Source: VRUE01 sp963817905 (GTDB lineage: Bacteria > Actinomycetota > Thermoleophilia > Solirubrobacterales > 70-9). From it: a stretch of 64,000 nt of DNA. Shown here in pieces: positions 17,314 to 27,654 of the stretch. Made by a program: the position numbers and the translations under genes. The stretch spans positions 434,001-498,000 of the forward strand of contig CAWFPS010000003.1 in the NCBI GenBank assembly GCA_963817905.1, read 5' to 3'. The notes beneath the pieces are model-generated. The model worked only from the letters and a program-made list of their open reading frames with translations. It ran no database searches and was not told where the DNA came from. The first letter of the stretch is position 1. Each line of letters opens with the position of its first letter.

Positions 17314-17456
17314 TCCCCCAGCTCGCGATCCTGCTCGGTGCCTTCGCCGTCGGCACCGCCGTCGCGGCGGCGCTCGGCGCGGTCAGCTTCGGCGTCGCCC
17401 TGGGCGTCGGCCAGCTCTGCTTCGCGGCCGTGCTGTGCTGGGTGCTACTGCGCTGA
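17310..17456 (+). CDS. 48-residue membrane peptide coupled to the DUF389 gene
   Basis: A short open frame starting at ATG 17310, overlapping the DUF389 stop (ATGA). It encodes MIPQLAILLGAFAVGTAVAA and continues as one long or two short hydrophobic helices ending CWVLLR. Strong G/C third-position bias and the ATGA overlap support translation. It may be an accessory subunit of the DUF389 protein, which is inference from position. Its 3' end overlaps the convergent ispD end by 12 bases. Confidence 0.6.
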   Translation: MIPQLAILLGAFAVGTAVAAALGAVSFGVALGVGQLCFAAVLCWVLLR

Positions 17457-18149
17457 GCGCTCGGCGAGGAGCAACCCAGCCACTCTGAGATCGAGTGGCG
17501 TCGTCACCTTGAGGTTATCCGGCGGCGACGGATGGATCAGGACCCTGCCACCCACAGCCTCGACCATCATCGCCTCGTCAGTCGCCTCGGCCAATCGCTC
17601 CGGATCGGCCTCCAGCGCTTGGCGCAGCACCTCAGCCCGGAAGACCTGAGGCGTCTGCGCCGCCCAAAGCTGTTTGCGATCGAGCGTCGATTCGATCGCG
17701 AGACGTGCATTTGCCACGCTATCGGTGGCAAATGCACGTCTCGTCTCCGGGGTGCGCTTGATGGTGTCCGTCACGGGGGTTGCCGCGATGGCGCCGGCTG
17801 CGTCGGGGTCAGCGAGGAGGGTCGCGATCACTTCCTCGATCAGCTCGGGTGTGACGAGGGGCCGGGCCGCGTCGTGGATCGCGACCAGCTCCGTGCCGAC
17901 TGCCTCCAGCGCGTTGCATACCGACTCGGCCCTGGTGGCGCCGCCGTCGACCACCCCGACGTCTCCCCCGGCGAGGTCGTGGACGTGCCCGGGCGGGCAG
18001 GCGACGACGATCGAGCGGACCGAGGGCGCGGCGCGCCAGGCCGCGATCGACCACTCGACCAGCGGCCGGCCGGCCAGCGGCACGAACGCCTTCGGGCCGC
18101 CGGCTCCGAGCCTCTGCCCCGAGCCGGCGGCCGCGATGACGGCCGTGAC
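17445..18149 (-). CDS. ispD: 2-C-methyl-D-erythritol 4-phosphate cytidylyltransferase (start codon unclear; palindromic insertion)
   Basis: IspD transfers CMP to methylerythritol phosphate. Motifs VDGGATRAESV, AIHDAARPLVTPELI, TPVTDTIKR and LWAAQTPQVFR are present. The essential N-terminal nucleotide loop (VTAVIAAAGSGQRLGAGGPK) is encoded at 18149-18090, but no ATG, GTG or TTG precedes it in frame. The only canonical start (GTG 18083) would delete the loop. A start-region sequencing error or a non-standard start is likely. Between TIKR and TLDRKQLW lies an extra segment of about 15 residues encoded by a perfect palindrome. The first conserved codon lies two bases beyond the start-proximal side of the carD stop. 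Confidence 0.85.
   Translation of the reverse strand, partial: VTAVIAAAGSGQRLGAGGPKAFVPLAGRPLVEWSIAAWRAAPSVRSIVVACPPGHVHDLAGGDVGVVDGGATRAESVCNALEAVGTELVAIHDAARPLVTPELIEEVIATLLADPDAAGAIAATPVTDTIKRTPETRRAFATDSVANARLAIESTLDRKQLWAAQTPQVFRAEVLRQALEADPERLAEATDEAMMVEAVGGRVLIHPSPPDNLKVTTPLDLRVAGLLLAERSAQ
17699..17743. repeat. In-frame 45-bp palindrome inside ispD
   Basis: Perfect 19-bp arms (17699-17717 and 17725-17743) with a 7-base loop GCTATCG. Total length is 45 bases, exactly 15 codons. It adds residues around RRAFATDSVANAR in a place where other IspD proteins pass directly from TIKR to the LDR-LWA strand. The loop CTAT and flanking TTT/AAA resemble the centre of P1 elements. Confidence 0.85.
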
Positions 18150-18162
18150 GAACGCCGCGGAG

Positions 18163-18768
18163 CTACGCCGTGGCGGCGAAGCGCTCCTCCAACAGCCCGT
18201 CGAGGTACTCCTCCGCGCCCTCCTCGTCTTTGTCGAGCGCGTACATGAACTCCGAGGCGAGGATCTTCTTCGCCCGCGTGTACATCTGCTTCTCGCCGGT
18301 GGAGAGGCCCTTTTCCATCTCGCGGATGGCGAGGTTGCGTACTACCTCGGCCAGCTCGAACACGTCACCGGTCTTGATCTTCTCGCGGTTGTACTTGAAG
18401 CGCCGGTTCCAGTTTTTCGGCATCTCCGATACGTCGTCGGTGAGGACGGTGGTGACTTTCTTGATTTCCTCCTCGTCGATGACGCGGCGCAGGCCAGCGA
18501 CGCCGGCGTTCTCGCAGGGAACCATCACCGTCAGTTCGTTGTGGAGGATCTTGATCGTCAGGTAATCCCGCTCCTCACCCATCAACTCCCGGGACTCCTT
18601 CTTCAGCACGAGGCCCGCGCCGTGATGGGGGTAGACGACCTTGTCCCCCTCTTCGAAGTCGCAGACGTAAGGGACCTCAACGTCGGCTTCGAAGCCCGCC
18701 TCCATGGCCTCCTCTGCTAGCTCAGAAATCGGGTGCTCCTTTCGTTTATCGATGGCGCCAGTCGCCAT
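18163..18768 (-). CDS. carD: CarD-family transcriptional regulator
   Basis: A 201-residue protein. An extra N-terminal tail of about 40 residues precedes the RNA-polymerase-interacting Tudor-like domain (FEEGDKVVYPHHGAGLV). The C-terminal helical DNA-binding part follows (MPKNWNRRFKYNREKIKTGD, LSTGEKQMYTRAKKILASE). In mycobacteria CarD binds the RNAP beta subunit and stabilises open complexes, especially at rRNA promoters. It directly follows disA, whose stop it touches, and precedes ispD; this order is conserved in many actinobacteria. Confidence 0.92.
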   Translation of the reverse strand: MATGAIDKRKEHPISELAEEAMEAGFEADVEVPYVCDFEEGDKVVYPHHGAGLVLKKESRELMGEERDYLTIKILHNELTVMVPCENAGVAGLRRVIDEEEIKKVTTVLTDDVSEMPKNWNRRFKYNREKIKTGDVFELAEVVRNLAIREMEKGLSTGEKQMYTRAKKILASEFMYALDKDEEGAEEYLDGLLEERFAATA

Positions 18769-19881
18769 CTAGCTCTGTAGGTACCGATCGACCATGTCGA
18801 CCTCCTGAAGCCGTCGGAGGCCCTCGCGGATGTCCTTGGCTCGCGTGGAGCCAACACCATCGACGGCCTCCAGGTCGGCGTCGGAGGCAGCGAGTACCTC
18901 CTCCAGCCCACCCAGCTCCTGGATGATCTTCTGGACGACAAGCTTGGGAATGCGCGGCACGCGGCCGAGCACGCGGTAGCCGCGCGGGGCCACCGGGAAG
19001 TCAAGCGTGTTGAGCTTGCGGTCGTAGCCGAGCAGCTCGGCCAGCCGACCGAAGTCAAGCACGTCCTCGTGCGGCAGCCGCGCCAGCGACTGCAGCACGG
19101 TGGCGAGGTTCTGCTCGGAGTCCTCGACCGAGTAGTCGCGGACCAGCGCCGTCTTGTCGGCGGCGACGCCGACCATCGTCTCCTCCAGCTGCATCTCGAT
19201 CAGGCGGCCCTCGGTGCCGAGCTCGACGATGTAGCGCTCGACCTCGACCGCCATCCGGGTGACCAGCTCGGAGCGCTGCAGGACCGCGAGCGCGTCGTAG
19301 AGGACGCCGCCACCCTCGAACTCGAGCACGGTGAGACGGTTGGAGACCTGGTCGAGCCGGGCGCGGTACTTGTCGAGCGTGGCGAGGCCCTGGTTGGCCT
19401 TGGCCAGCACGGCGGGAATGTCCTGGAGGATGTACTTGGTCCCCTCGACGTAGAGCGAGACGACATCGCGGCGCTGGGAGATCGCGATCACCAGCGCCTC
19501 GGTCTGTTTGGAGACGCGCTCGGCGGTGCGGTGGCGGGTGCCGGTCTCGGCCGAGAGGATGGTCGGGTCGGGCATCAGCTGCACATTGGCCCAGGCGATC
19601 TTGGTCGCCTCGGCGTTGAGCACGATCGCCCCATCCATCTTTGCCACCTGGTAGAGCATCGCCGGCGTGTAGTCGATGTCGAGCTTGATCCCGCCGGAGA
19701 GCAGGTGGGAGATGTCCCCCGGGTCGCCGACGACGATCAGGCCGCCGGTGCGCGAGTGGACGATGTTGTCGAGGCCCTCGCGCAGGGCCCCGCCCGGCGC
19801 AACGACATCGAGAGCCCTCAGTAGCCTGGGATCTTGACGTTCGGACAACTCATGAAGCTCATCACCAGGCAGCGCTGACAT
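18769..19881 (-). CDS. disA: Diadenylate cyclase / DNA-integrity scanning protein
   Basis: A 370-residue protein of normal domain order. The DAC domain lies at residues about 20-150 with catalytic MDGAIVL (DGA) and GTRHRTAERVSKQT (RHR). A helical spine follows, and then helix-hairpin-helix DNA binding near the C-terminus (ASDADLEAVDGVGSTRAKDI). DisA makes cyclic di-AMP from ATP and responds to branched DNA. A possible -35 TTGACA lies about 75 bases upstream, within 20 bases of repeat P2c. Confidence 0.95.
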   Translation of the reverse strand: MSALPGDELHELSERQDPRLLRALDVVAPGGALREGLDNIVHSRTGGLIVVGDPGDISHLLSGGIKLDIDYTPAMLYQVAKMDGAIVLNAEATKIAWANVQLMPDPTILSAETGTRHRTAERVSKQTEALVIAISQRRDVVSLYVEGTKYILQDIPAVLAKANQGLATLDKYRARLDQVSNRLTVLEFEGGGVLYDALAVLQRSELVTRMAVEVERYIVELGTEGRLIEMQLEETMVGVAADKTALVRDYSVEDSEQNLATVLQSLARLPHEDVLDFGRLAELLGYDRKLNTLDFPVAPRGYRVLGRVPRIPKLVVQKIIQELGGLEEVLAASDADLEAVDGVGSTRAKDIREGLRRLQEVDMVDRYLQS

Positions 19882-19973
19882 CGCTTTCTAGGATGGCAAA
19901 AACCGCTTTGGAATGCGGTGTGGCTATTCCCCACTGGACAGGTCGGGATGGACAATGTCAAGCGGATTGGTCA

Positions 19974-20091
19974 CAGGAACGGGTCCGGCGGGGGGGCTCC
20001 GCTTAACTTTTTGGTGGATCGTGGGTGGACTTTCGAGAGCGGGGTTTGCCAAAAAGTACAAGACGCTCCACCCCCGCCGGACCCGTTCCTG
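19974..20091. repeat. Palindromic element P2, copy c
   Basis: Arms of about 20 bp (CAGGAACGGGTCCGGCGGGG and complement) surround the P2 core CTCCGCTTAACTTTTT ... AAAAAGTACAAGACGCTCCA. It begins three bases after the MFS gene stop codon on the minus strand. Here the T-run is followed by GG rather than CG, and the paired A-run changes to match (CCAAAAA). Confidence 0.9.
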
Positions 20092-20094
20092 GCC

Positions 20095-21492
20095 TCAGTG
20101 GTGAAAATGTCTATGGCGGGCGTGCACTGGGTCCTCGAGCTGGGGCTGCTTCGTGTCGCGCACGAACGCCCAGGTGAGAACGGTGCCGAGCGTTCCGAGC
20201 CCGACCAGGACCCAATTCTCACCCGCCACCGCGGCGGCGAAGGAGTCGCCGTCCGCGCGCAGGGCGCTGAAGACCGCCCCGGTTGCCGCCAGCGCCAGCG
20301 CGCCGGCGACGAGCCGCACCATCGCCAGCACTCCCGAGGCTATCCCCACCTTCTCGGCCGGCATTGCCGCCATCGCGGCGGTTGACATCGGTGCGTAGAC
20401 GAGGCCGATGGAGATTCCGAACAGCAGGTAGCCGACCAGGGCGAATGAGTAGGAGTTGCCACTGTCGACCTGGGTGAGGACGAGCAGGCCGGCCACGCCG
20501 CTGGCAACGCCAAACGTCATCAGCCGACGGGCGCCGAAACGTGAGATCAGGCCCCCGCAGAAGGGGGAAATCAGAACCATCGGCGCAGTGATGGGAAGGA
20601 TCAGCAGGCCACTGAGGATGGCCGAGTGGCCGAGGGAGTCCTGCAGGTACTGCGGCTGGAAGAACATCAGCGACCAGTAGGCGCCGACGACGGCGAAAGC
20701 GGCAGCGCTGGCGCCGAAGTAGGGGCCGTTGCGAAAGAGATCGAACTCAACGATCGGGTTGCGGACCCGGCGCTCGACCAAGACGAAAATCACCAGCACG
20801 ACGATCCCCCCAGCGGCCAGCGCCACGGTCGCGTCGGTACCCCACTCCTGGGCCTGGATCATCGCCAGCACCAGGGCGGCCAGCCCGGCGGTGAGGGTGA
20901 AGAGGCCGGCCAGGTCGACCCGCTTGCCGGCGCTCGGGTCCCTCGACTCCGGCGCCGTGAGGAGCACGATTGCAGTGCCGACGACGAGCACGGGCAGGTT
21001 GACCCAGAAGATCAGGCGCCAGTCGAACTCAATCAGCAACCCGCCCACCACCGGCCCGATTGCCAGTGCGATCGCCGAGACCGCCGCCCAGATCCCGAGT
21101 GCACGCGGCTGCTCCGCCGCCGGGAAAGCGTTGCAGACGAGCGCCAGCGAGAGCGTCACCAACGGGGCGGCGCCGACTCCCTGCAGAACTCGGCCCCCGA
21201 TCAGCATCTCCGGGCTCTGGGCGGCGCCCGAGAGCACGGAGCCGATTGCGAAGAGCAGCATGCCGGCGACGAAGACCCGCTTGCGCCCCCACATGTCGCC
21301 AAGCCGCCCCGCCGTGACGACGAGGACGGCGGCGGTGAGCAGGTAGACGTTCATCATCCACTGCAGCTCGGTGCTGTCAGCGCCAACGTCGACCCGGATC
21401 GAGCTCAGCGCAAGCGAAACGACGGTCGAGTCCAGCATCAGCACGAAGAGGCCCGAACAGGCCCCCACCAACGTCCACCATTGCCGACTCAC
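20095..21492 (-). CDS. MFS multidrug exporter, DHA2/EmrB type
   Basis: A 465-residue, 14-helix transporter. Helix 1 carries LDSTVVSLALSSI (the D of DHA2 motif D1). The loop GRLGDMWGRKRVF is motif A, and GPVVGGLLIEFDWRLIFWVN is motif C with its following WRxIF block. It exports drugs by proton antiport. No regulator gene is adjacent. The C-terminus ends with a His-rich tail (HARHRHFHH) that may be specific to this species. Confidence 0.85.
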   Translation of the reverse strand: MSRQWWTLVGACSGLFVLMLDSTVVSLALSSIRVDVGADSTELQWMMNVYLLTAAVLVVTAGRLGDMWGRKRVFVAGMLLFAIGSVLSGAAQSPEMLIGGRVLQGVGAAPLVTLSLALVCNAFPAAEQPRALGIWAAVSAIALAIGPVVGGLLIEFDWRLIFWVNLPVLVVGTAIVLLTAPESRDPSAGKRVDLAGLFTLTAGLAALVLAMIQAQEWGTDATVALAAGGIVVLVIFVLVERRVRNPIVEFDLFRNGPYFGASAAAFAVVGAYWSLMFFQPQYLQDSLGHSAILSGLLILPITAPMVLISPFCGGLISRFGARRLMTFGVASGVAGLLVLTQVDSGNSYSFALVGYLLFGISIGLVYAPMSTAAMAAMPAEKVGIASGVLAMVRLVAGALALAATGAVFSALRADGDSFAAAVAGENWVLVGLGTLGTVLTWAFVRDTKQPQLEDPVHARHRHFHH

Positions 21493-22131
21493 GCGCCCAA
21501 GCTATCGACCGGGCACGCCGGAACGTCTCTAAATGGTTGATTCCACGGCAAGGGCCGTGATCGAGGGATTCAGCGCAGAGAGTGGCAGTCTCTGACGGGG
21601 CGGAGCGGACGTGTTTGTCGTCCGGATTGGTGACGTTTTTCGCCCTCACGACCAATAAGAGGTATGGAGGCTGAAAGCGCAGTGCCGAAATCACCCAGTG
21701 CCCTGAGCCGCCAGCTGAGCCTGGTCGCGGCCCGGCCACCTTCTGGATCAGCCGCGCAGCGGTCGGGCCCGGCCAGACGCTGGTCATCACCGCATCCGCT
21801 GGGGACGAAGGGATCTTCGGCGTAGGCACCCCGAGCCAGATAGCCCTCGCCGAAGGCACGGTCTCGGCCTGCGAACCAGTCCCGGCGGAGCCTGTGAGCA
21901 ACGGCGCCGGCAGATAAGTCGAAGCCGATGGTGCTCCGGCCGGGGGCGATTGCTTCCGACCGGAGCAGAACTATCCGCACCGCGCGGGCCTCCCGCCCGC
22001 GATCGGATCGACTCGTTCGCTTCACTTTCAGCAGGCGCTTGATTTGCCGGTCCGCCTTCCTCGAACGTCTCGGGATAGGCGAAGGACTGCCCCCGGTCGA
22101 GCGCGAGGTCGCGTAGGTAGCTGACCTGCCT
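21493..22131. other. Gap of 639 bases with decayed coding remnants
   Basis: I find no complete gene here. On the plus strand, 21675-21917 is an 80-codon open frame without a start. It reads protein-like at its end (TFWISRAAVGPGQTLVITAS, then DEGIFGVGTPSQIALAEG). On the minus strand another stretch at about 22125-22040 reads SYLRDLALDRGQSFAYPETF without a start. Codon bias is weaker than in the neighbours. Both look like broken ends of former genes, not identifiable from what remains. Confidence 0.35.
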
Positions 22132-23481
22132 CTAGGGGAAATGCACCGCGCGCTCGCAGCGCTTGGCCCGGTCGGTCCCCCGAGCGCCGTTGCAGAAGTC
22201 GTGCCCCGGCCCGCCGTTGAGCAAGTCCTTGCCGCTGCGGCCGAACAACGTGTCGGCGCCGGCCACGCCCCAGATCCTGTCGTCCCCACGCCCCCCGTCG
22301 AGCACGTCCTTGCCGGAGCTGCCGTAGAGGTCGTCGTTGCCGTCGCGGCCGCGGACCAGGTCCTGGCCGGCGCGGGCGATCACCCTGTCGTCACCGCCGC
22401 CGGCAGTGACGATGTCGTCGCCGGGGCCGGCGCAGACGATGTCGTCACCGTTGCCGCCGACGATCCGGTCGTCGCCGTCGAGGCCGATAAGCACGTCGTC
22501 GCGCGGCGTGCCGGTCAGCGTCTCGCTCTCGGCGGTGCCGAGCACGGTCACCTGCTCGCCGCCGCACGTCAGGCTGGACGGTGCCCAGTCGGGCGCCCGG
22601 TCCGCCGCTTTGTCGACCGTCAACCGCGCCTCGCCGGTGCCGTTGTAAGCCATCGTGAACAACTCCGGATCGCCGTCGCGGCGGCTGACGAAGGCGATCT
22701 TCTGGCCGTCCGGCGAGTAGGCCGGCGCCCGGTCAGCGGCCGGGCTGGCCGTGAGCGCGACCGGTGTCGTGCCGTCCTCGCGCATCGCCCAGACGTTGTC
22801 GTCGCCACCGCCGCGGTCGCTGGTGAAGGCGAGCCACTGGCCGTAGGGGGCGAAGTTGGGCTGGCGGTCGGTCGCCGGGCCTTTGGTCAGCCGCACCTGG
22901 TTGCCGCCGTTGGCGTCCATCGCGTAGATCTCGGCGTTGCCGTCGCGATGCGAGGTGAAGGCGATCCGCTTGCCGTCGGGCGAGAAGCTCGGGTCGGTGT
23001 CGCCCCCGTTGGCATTGGTCAGCCGCGCCTGACCGCTGCCGTTGGCGTCCATCGCGTAGATCTCGGCGTTGCCGTCGCGCTCGCTGACGAAGGCGATCCG
23101 CTTGCCGTCGGCGGAGAAGGCGGGGTCGGTGTCGTCGGCCGCATCGCCGGTCAGCCGCGCCTGGCCGCTGCCGTTCGCGTTCATCGCGTAGATCTCGAAG
23201 TTGCCGTCCCGCTTGCTGGCGAACGCGACCCGCTTCCCGTCCGGGGAGACAGCCGGGTCGATGTCCTCCGCCGGCGACCCCGCGGTCAGGTTCAGGTTCG
23301 CCTCGCCGCTGTCGTAGATCGAGTAGACGTCGAGGTTGCCGCCGACGTCGCTGGCGTAGAAGATCTTCGCGTTGCCGCCGGGAAAGGCCGCCGACGCGCC
23401 GGCCGACAGGGCGAGCGCCGCAAGCGAGGCCGCCGACAGCACCGTGAGCGCCCGGGCGATGAACGAAGGCTTGGTCAACAA
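22132..23481 (-). CDS. Secreted PD40 beta-propeller protein with RTX-type calcium-binding repeats
   Basis: About 449 residues from a TTG start at 23481 or 23478. A signal peptide is clear (FIARALTVLSAASLAALALS, then AGASA before AFPGG). Residues about 35-300 hold six to seven TolB-like PD40 blades, each with DxDPxFSPDGKRIAF and IYAMDANGSGQARLT patterns. Residues about 320-440 hold hemolysin-type repeats of the GGNGDDIV and GRDGNDDLYG kind, expected to bind calcium outside the cell. The tail ends in CNGARGTDRAKRCERAV. No export genes for RTX proteins are nearby. Its role may be adhesion or surface binding. Confidence 0.8.
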   Translation of the reverse strand: MLTKPSFIARALTVLSAASLAALALSAGASAAFPGGNAKIFYASDVGGNLDVYSIYDSGEANLNLTAGSPAEDIDPAVSPDGKRVAFASKRDGNFEIYAMNANGSGQARLTGDAADDTDPAFSADGKRIAFVSERDGNAEIYAMDANGSGQARLTNANGGDTDPSFSPDGKRIAFTSHRDGNAEIYAMDANGGNQVRLTKGPATDRQPNFAPYGQWLAFTSDRGGGDDNVWAMREDGTTPVALTASPAADRAPAYSPDGQKIAFVSRRDGDPELFTMAYNGTGEARLTVDKAADRAPDWAPSSLTCGGEQVTVLGTAESETLTGTPRDDVLIGLDGDDRIVGGNGDDIVCAGPGDDIVTAGGGDDRVIARAGQDLVRGRDGNDDLYGSSGKDVLDGGRGDDRIWGVAGADTLFGRSGKDLLNGGPGHDFCNGARGTDRAKRCERAVHFP

Positions 23482-23564
23482 TCCGACCCCCCCTTGGATC
23501 GAGAATTGGCAAGTATCCCGTCTCCTCGACGGGTACCCGTCCGCGGGGAAACGAATCGAAATGC

Positions 23565-24698
23565 CTACGGCGAGGCGACGAGATCCCGCTGCGGGTCGAT
23601 GCCCCAGCGGTCGCCGATCGCGGCGAGATCCGAGGTCAGCGGCCAGCGGTCCGGGCGTTCCTCGCCCTCGTGGGCCGGGCTGGCGCCCTTGAGGTCCATG
23701 CAACCGGTGTTGTCGCCGGTCGCGCGGATCTCGGCGACGTCGGCAGCGCTGAGGACCTGTCCCTCGGGCAGCGCCGCCAGCTCGGCGCGCTGGGCCTCGA
23801 TCGGACGGGCGCCGGGATATGCCTCCTGGATCAGGGTCGGGACGACGCACTCCACCGCCGGGTGGGCGAGGTTCCACTGGCAGGCCAGGTGCATCGGGCT
23901 GAGACCGCTGCGCTCGCGGACCGGGTCGAGTCGAGTCAGCTTCTCCAGCCCGGCCTCGATCCAGCCGTCGGGCCGGAAGGAGCGGTGGTCGCTCCTGGCC
24001 AACTCCATACTCGGCCGCAGGTCGCCCCAGAAGAGGCCGCCGTAGTCGACCACCCGAGTGATCACCTTGACGCCGTGGCGCTCCGCCGCCTCGAGGCAGA
24101 GCTCGCCGGGCCAGGGCTCGAACGGGTTGAGGATGATCATTGCCCACTCGATCCGCTCGCCGAAGCGCTCCAAGCAGGAGATCAGGTCGAGGGTGAAGCC
24201 GTTGGCGGGCCCGGGCGCGACGCCGATCTGGGCCGCCAGCCCCGCCTCGCGGAGGGCCGACATCCCGTCCCAGACCGCCTCGCTGGAGTAGCCGATCCGG
24301 TCCGGGTTGTGCAGCAGCAGCAGGTCGAAGGACCCCACCCCGATCCGCTCGAGGCTCTTCTCGGCGGCCATCCGCAGGTAATCCGCGTACTCGCCCTCCC
24401 CGCGCAACCGCGGGTCCGTGAACCGCGGAAACCCCCGGGGCCCATCCCGCTCCCCCTCGTAAAAGTCATGCCCAACCGCCCCGACCAGGCTGTAGTCCTC
24501 CCGCGGCACCCCCGCCAGCGCCCTGCCCAACACCGCATCCGCCTCCCCCTGCCCATACGTATCGGCAGTAAGAACAGTGTCGATCCCGGCACCCGGCCTC
24601 AACAAGCTTTCCAACCGCTCTTCGGCGACCGCCTCTCCGAACCGAAGAAACCGACCGCCGCTCCAGGTGCCTACAGCAACACGACCAAGCTCACGCAT
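23565..24698 (-). CDS. Aldo/keto reductase
   Basis: A protein of about 377 residues. I choose ATG 24698 (MRELGRVAVGTWSGGRFLRF) because the longer frame upstream is encoded by a palindrome. The AKR barrel is recognisable: TADTYGQGEADAVLGRAL (D and Y of the tetrad), a VGSFDLLLLHNPDR strand with the catalytic His, and WNLAHPAVECVVPTLIQEAY near the cofactor site. It reduces aldehydes or ketones with NADPH, but the substrate is unknown. It is the last gene of the minus-strand run starting with clpC, separated from clpC by a strong hairpin. Confidence 0.75.
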   Translation of the reverse strand: MRELGRVAVGTWSGGRFLRFGEAVAEERLESLLRPGAGIDTVLTADTYGQGEADAVLGRALAGVPREDYSLVGAVGHDFYEGERDGPRGFPRFTDPRLRGEGEYADYLRMAAEKSLERIGVGSFDLLLLHNPDRIGYSSEAVWDGMSALREAGLAAQIGVAPGPANGFTLDLISCLERFGERIEWAMIILNPFEPWPGELCLEAAERHGVKVITRVVDYGGLFWGDLRPSMELARSDHRSFRPDGWIEAGLEKLTRLDPVRERSGLSPMHLACQWNLAHPAVECVVPTLIQEAYPGARPIEAQRAELAALPEGQVLSAADVAEIRATGDNTGCMDLKGASPAHEGEERPDRWPLTSDLAAIGDRWGIDPQRDLVASP

Positions 24699-24734
24699 GC
24701 AGCGAACCATAAGCCCCGCAGCTCGCGCGGGTGG

Positions 24735-24801
24735 CGTGGCAGGGGGGACCGCCCCCGCGGAAGCTTTAGCTACCGCAGGGGGTGGTGGGTCCCCTGCCAC
24801 G
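24735..24801. terminator. Long imperfect hairpin after clpC
   Basis: Arms CGTGGCAGGGG...CCGCGG (24735-24760) and CCGCAGGGGG...GTGGTGGGTCCCCTGCCACG (24773-24801) pair with a few mismatches around the loop AAGCTTTAGCTA. It lies 28 bases after the clpC stop and before the aldo/keto reductase. No U-run follows, so it may be an attenuator or mRNA stabiliser rather than a classical terminator. Confidence 0.55.
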
Positions 24802-24829
24802 ACAGGACCCGCGCGCCAACAGCTACGGG

Positions 24830-27436
<2,607 letters not shown>

Positions 27437-27450
27437 AAAGCCTCTCTATC

Positions 27451-27475
27451 TACTCAAACTCGCGTGGGCTGAGTA
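27451..27475. promoter_or_regulatory. Possible operator upstream of clpC
   Basis: Inverted repeat TACTCA (27451-27456) and TGAGTA (27470-27475), 13 bases apart, 15 bases upstream of the clpC start. It could bind a stress repressor. It does not match the HspR HAIR consensus (CTTGAGT-N7-ACTCAAG) in orientation or spacing, so the regulator is unknown. Confidence 0.3.
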
Positions 27476-27605
27476 AGTATCGGACGAAGACGCCCTTCAG
27501 TTAACGGGAAGCGCCCATGTGCCCTTTAAACCTTACCGAGCGCGGCCAACCGGCCCTTTGTCGCAAAAATACGCTCGGAGCGGCCTTTTCGGACCCAGAA
27601 CAACG

Positions 27606-27652
27606 TTCCGGTGCGCCTTTCCCCCGCTATGGCGAGATAAAGCGCACCGGAA
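27606..27652. repeat. Palindromic element P1, copy b
   Basis: Arms TTCCGGTGCGC and complement (27606-27616, 27642-27652) with inner stem CGC-TATG-GCG and asymmetric flanks (CCTTT on the left, ATAAA on the right on the plus strand). It starts two bases after the TGA of lysS (27655-27657) on the minus strand. Confidence 0.85.
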
Positions 27653-27654
27653 GC

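Noticed and set aside
22141..24045. A plus-strand open frame of about 630 codons rich in Val/Arg/Gly opposite the PD40/RTX gene
   Set aside because: It is the complement of the repeated blades and GGxGxD repeats; its apparent periodicity comes from those repeats.
27451..27475. An HspR (HAIR) site controlling clpC
   Set aside because: The half sites are TACTCA...TGAGTA with 13 bases between them, opposite in orientation to CTTGAGT-N7-ACTCAAG; kept only as an unassigned inverted repeat.
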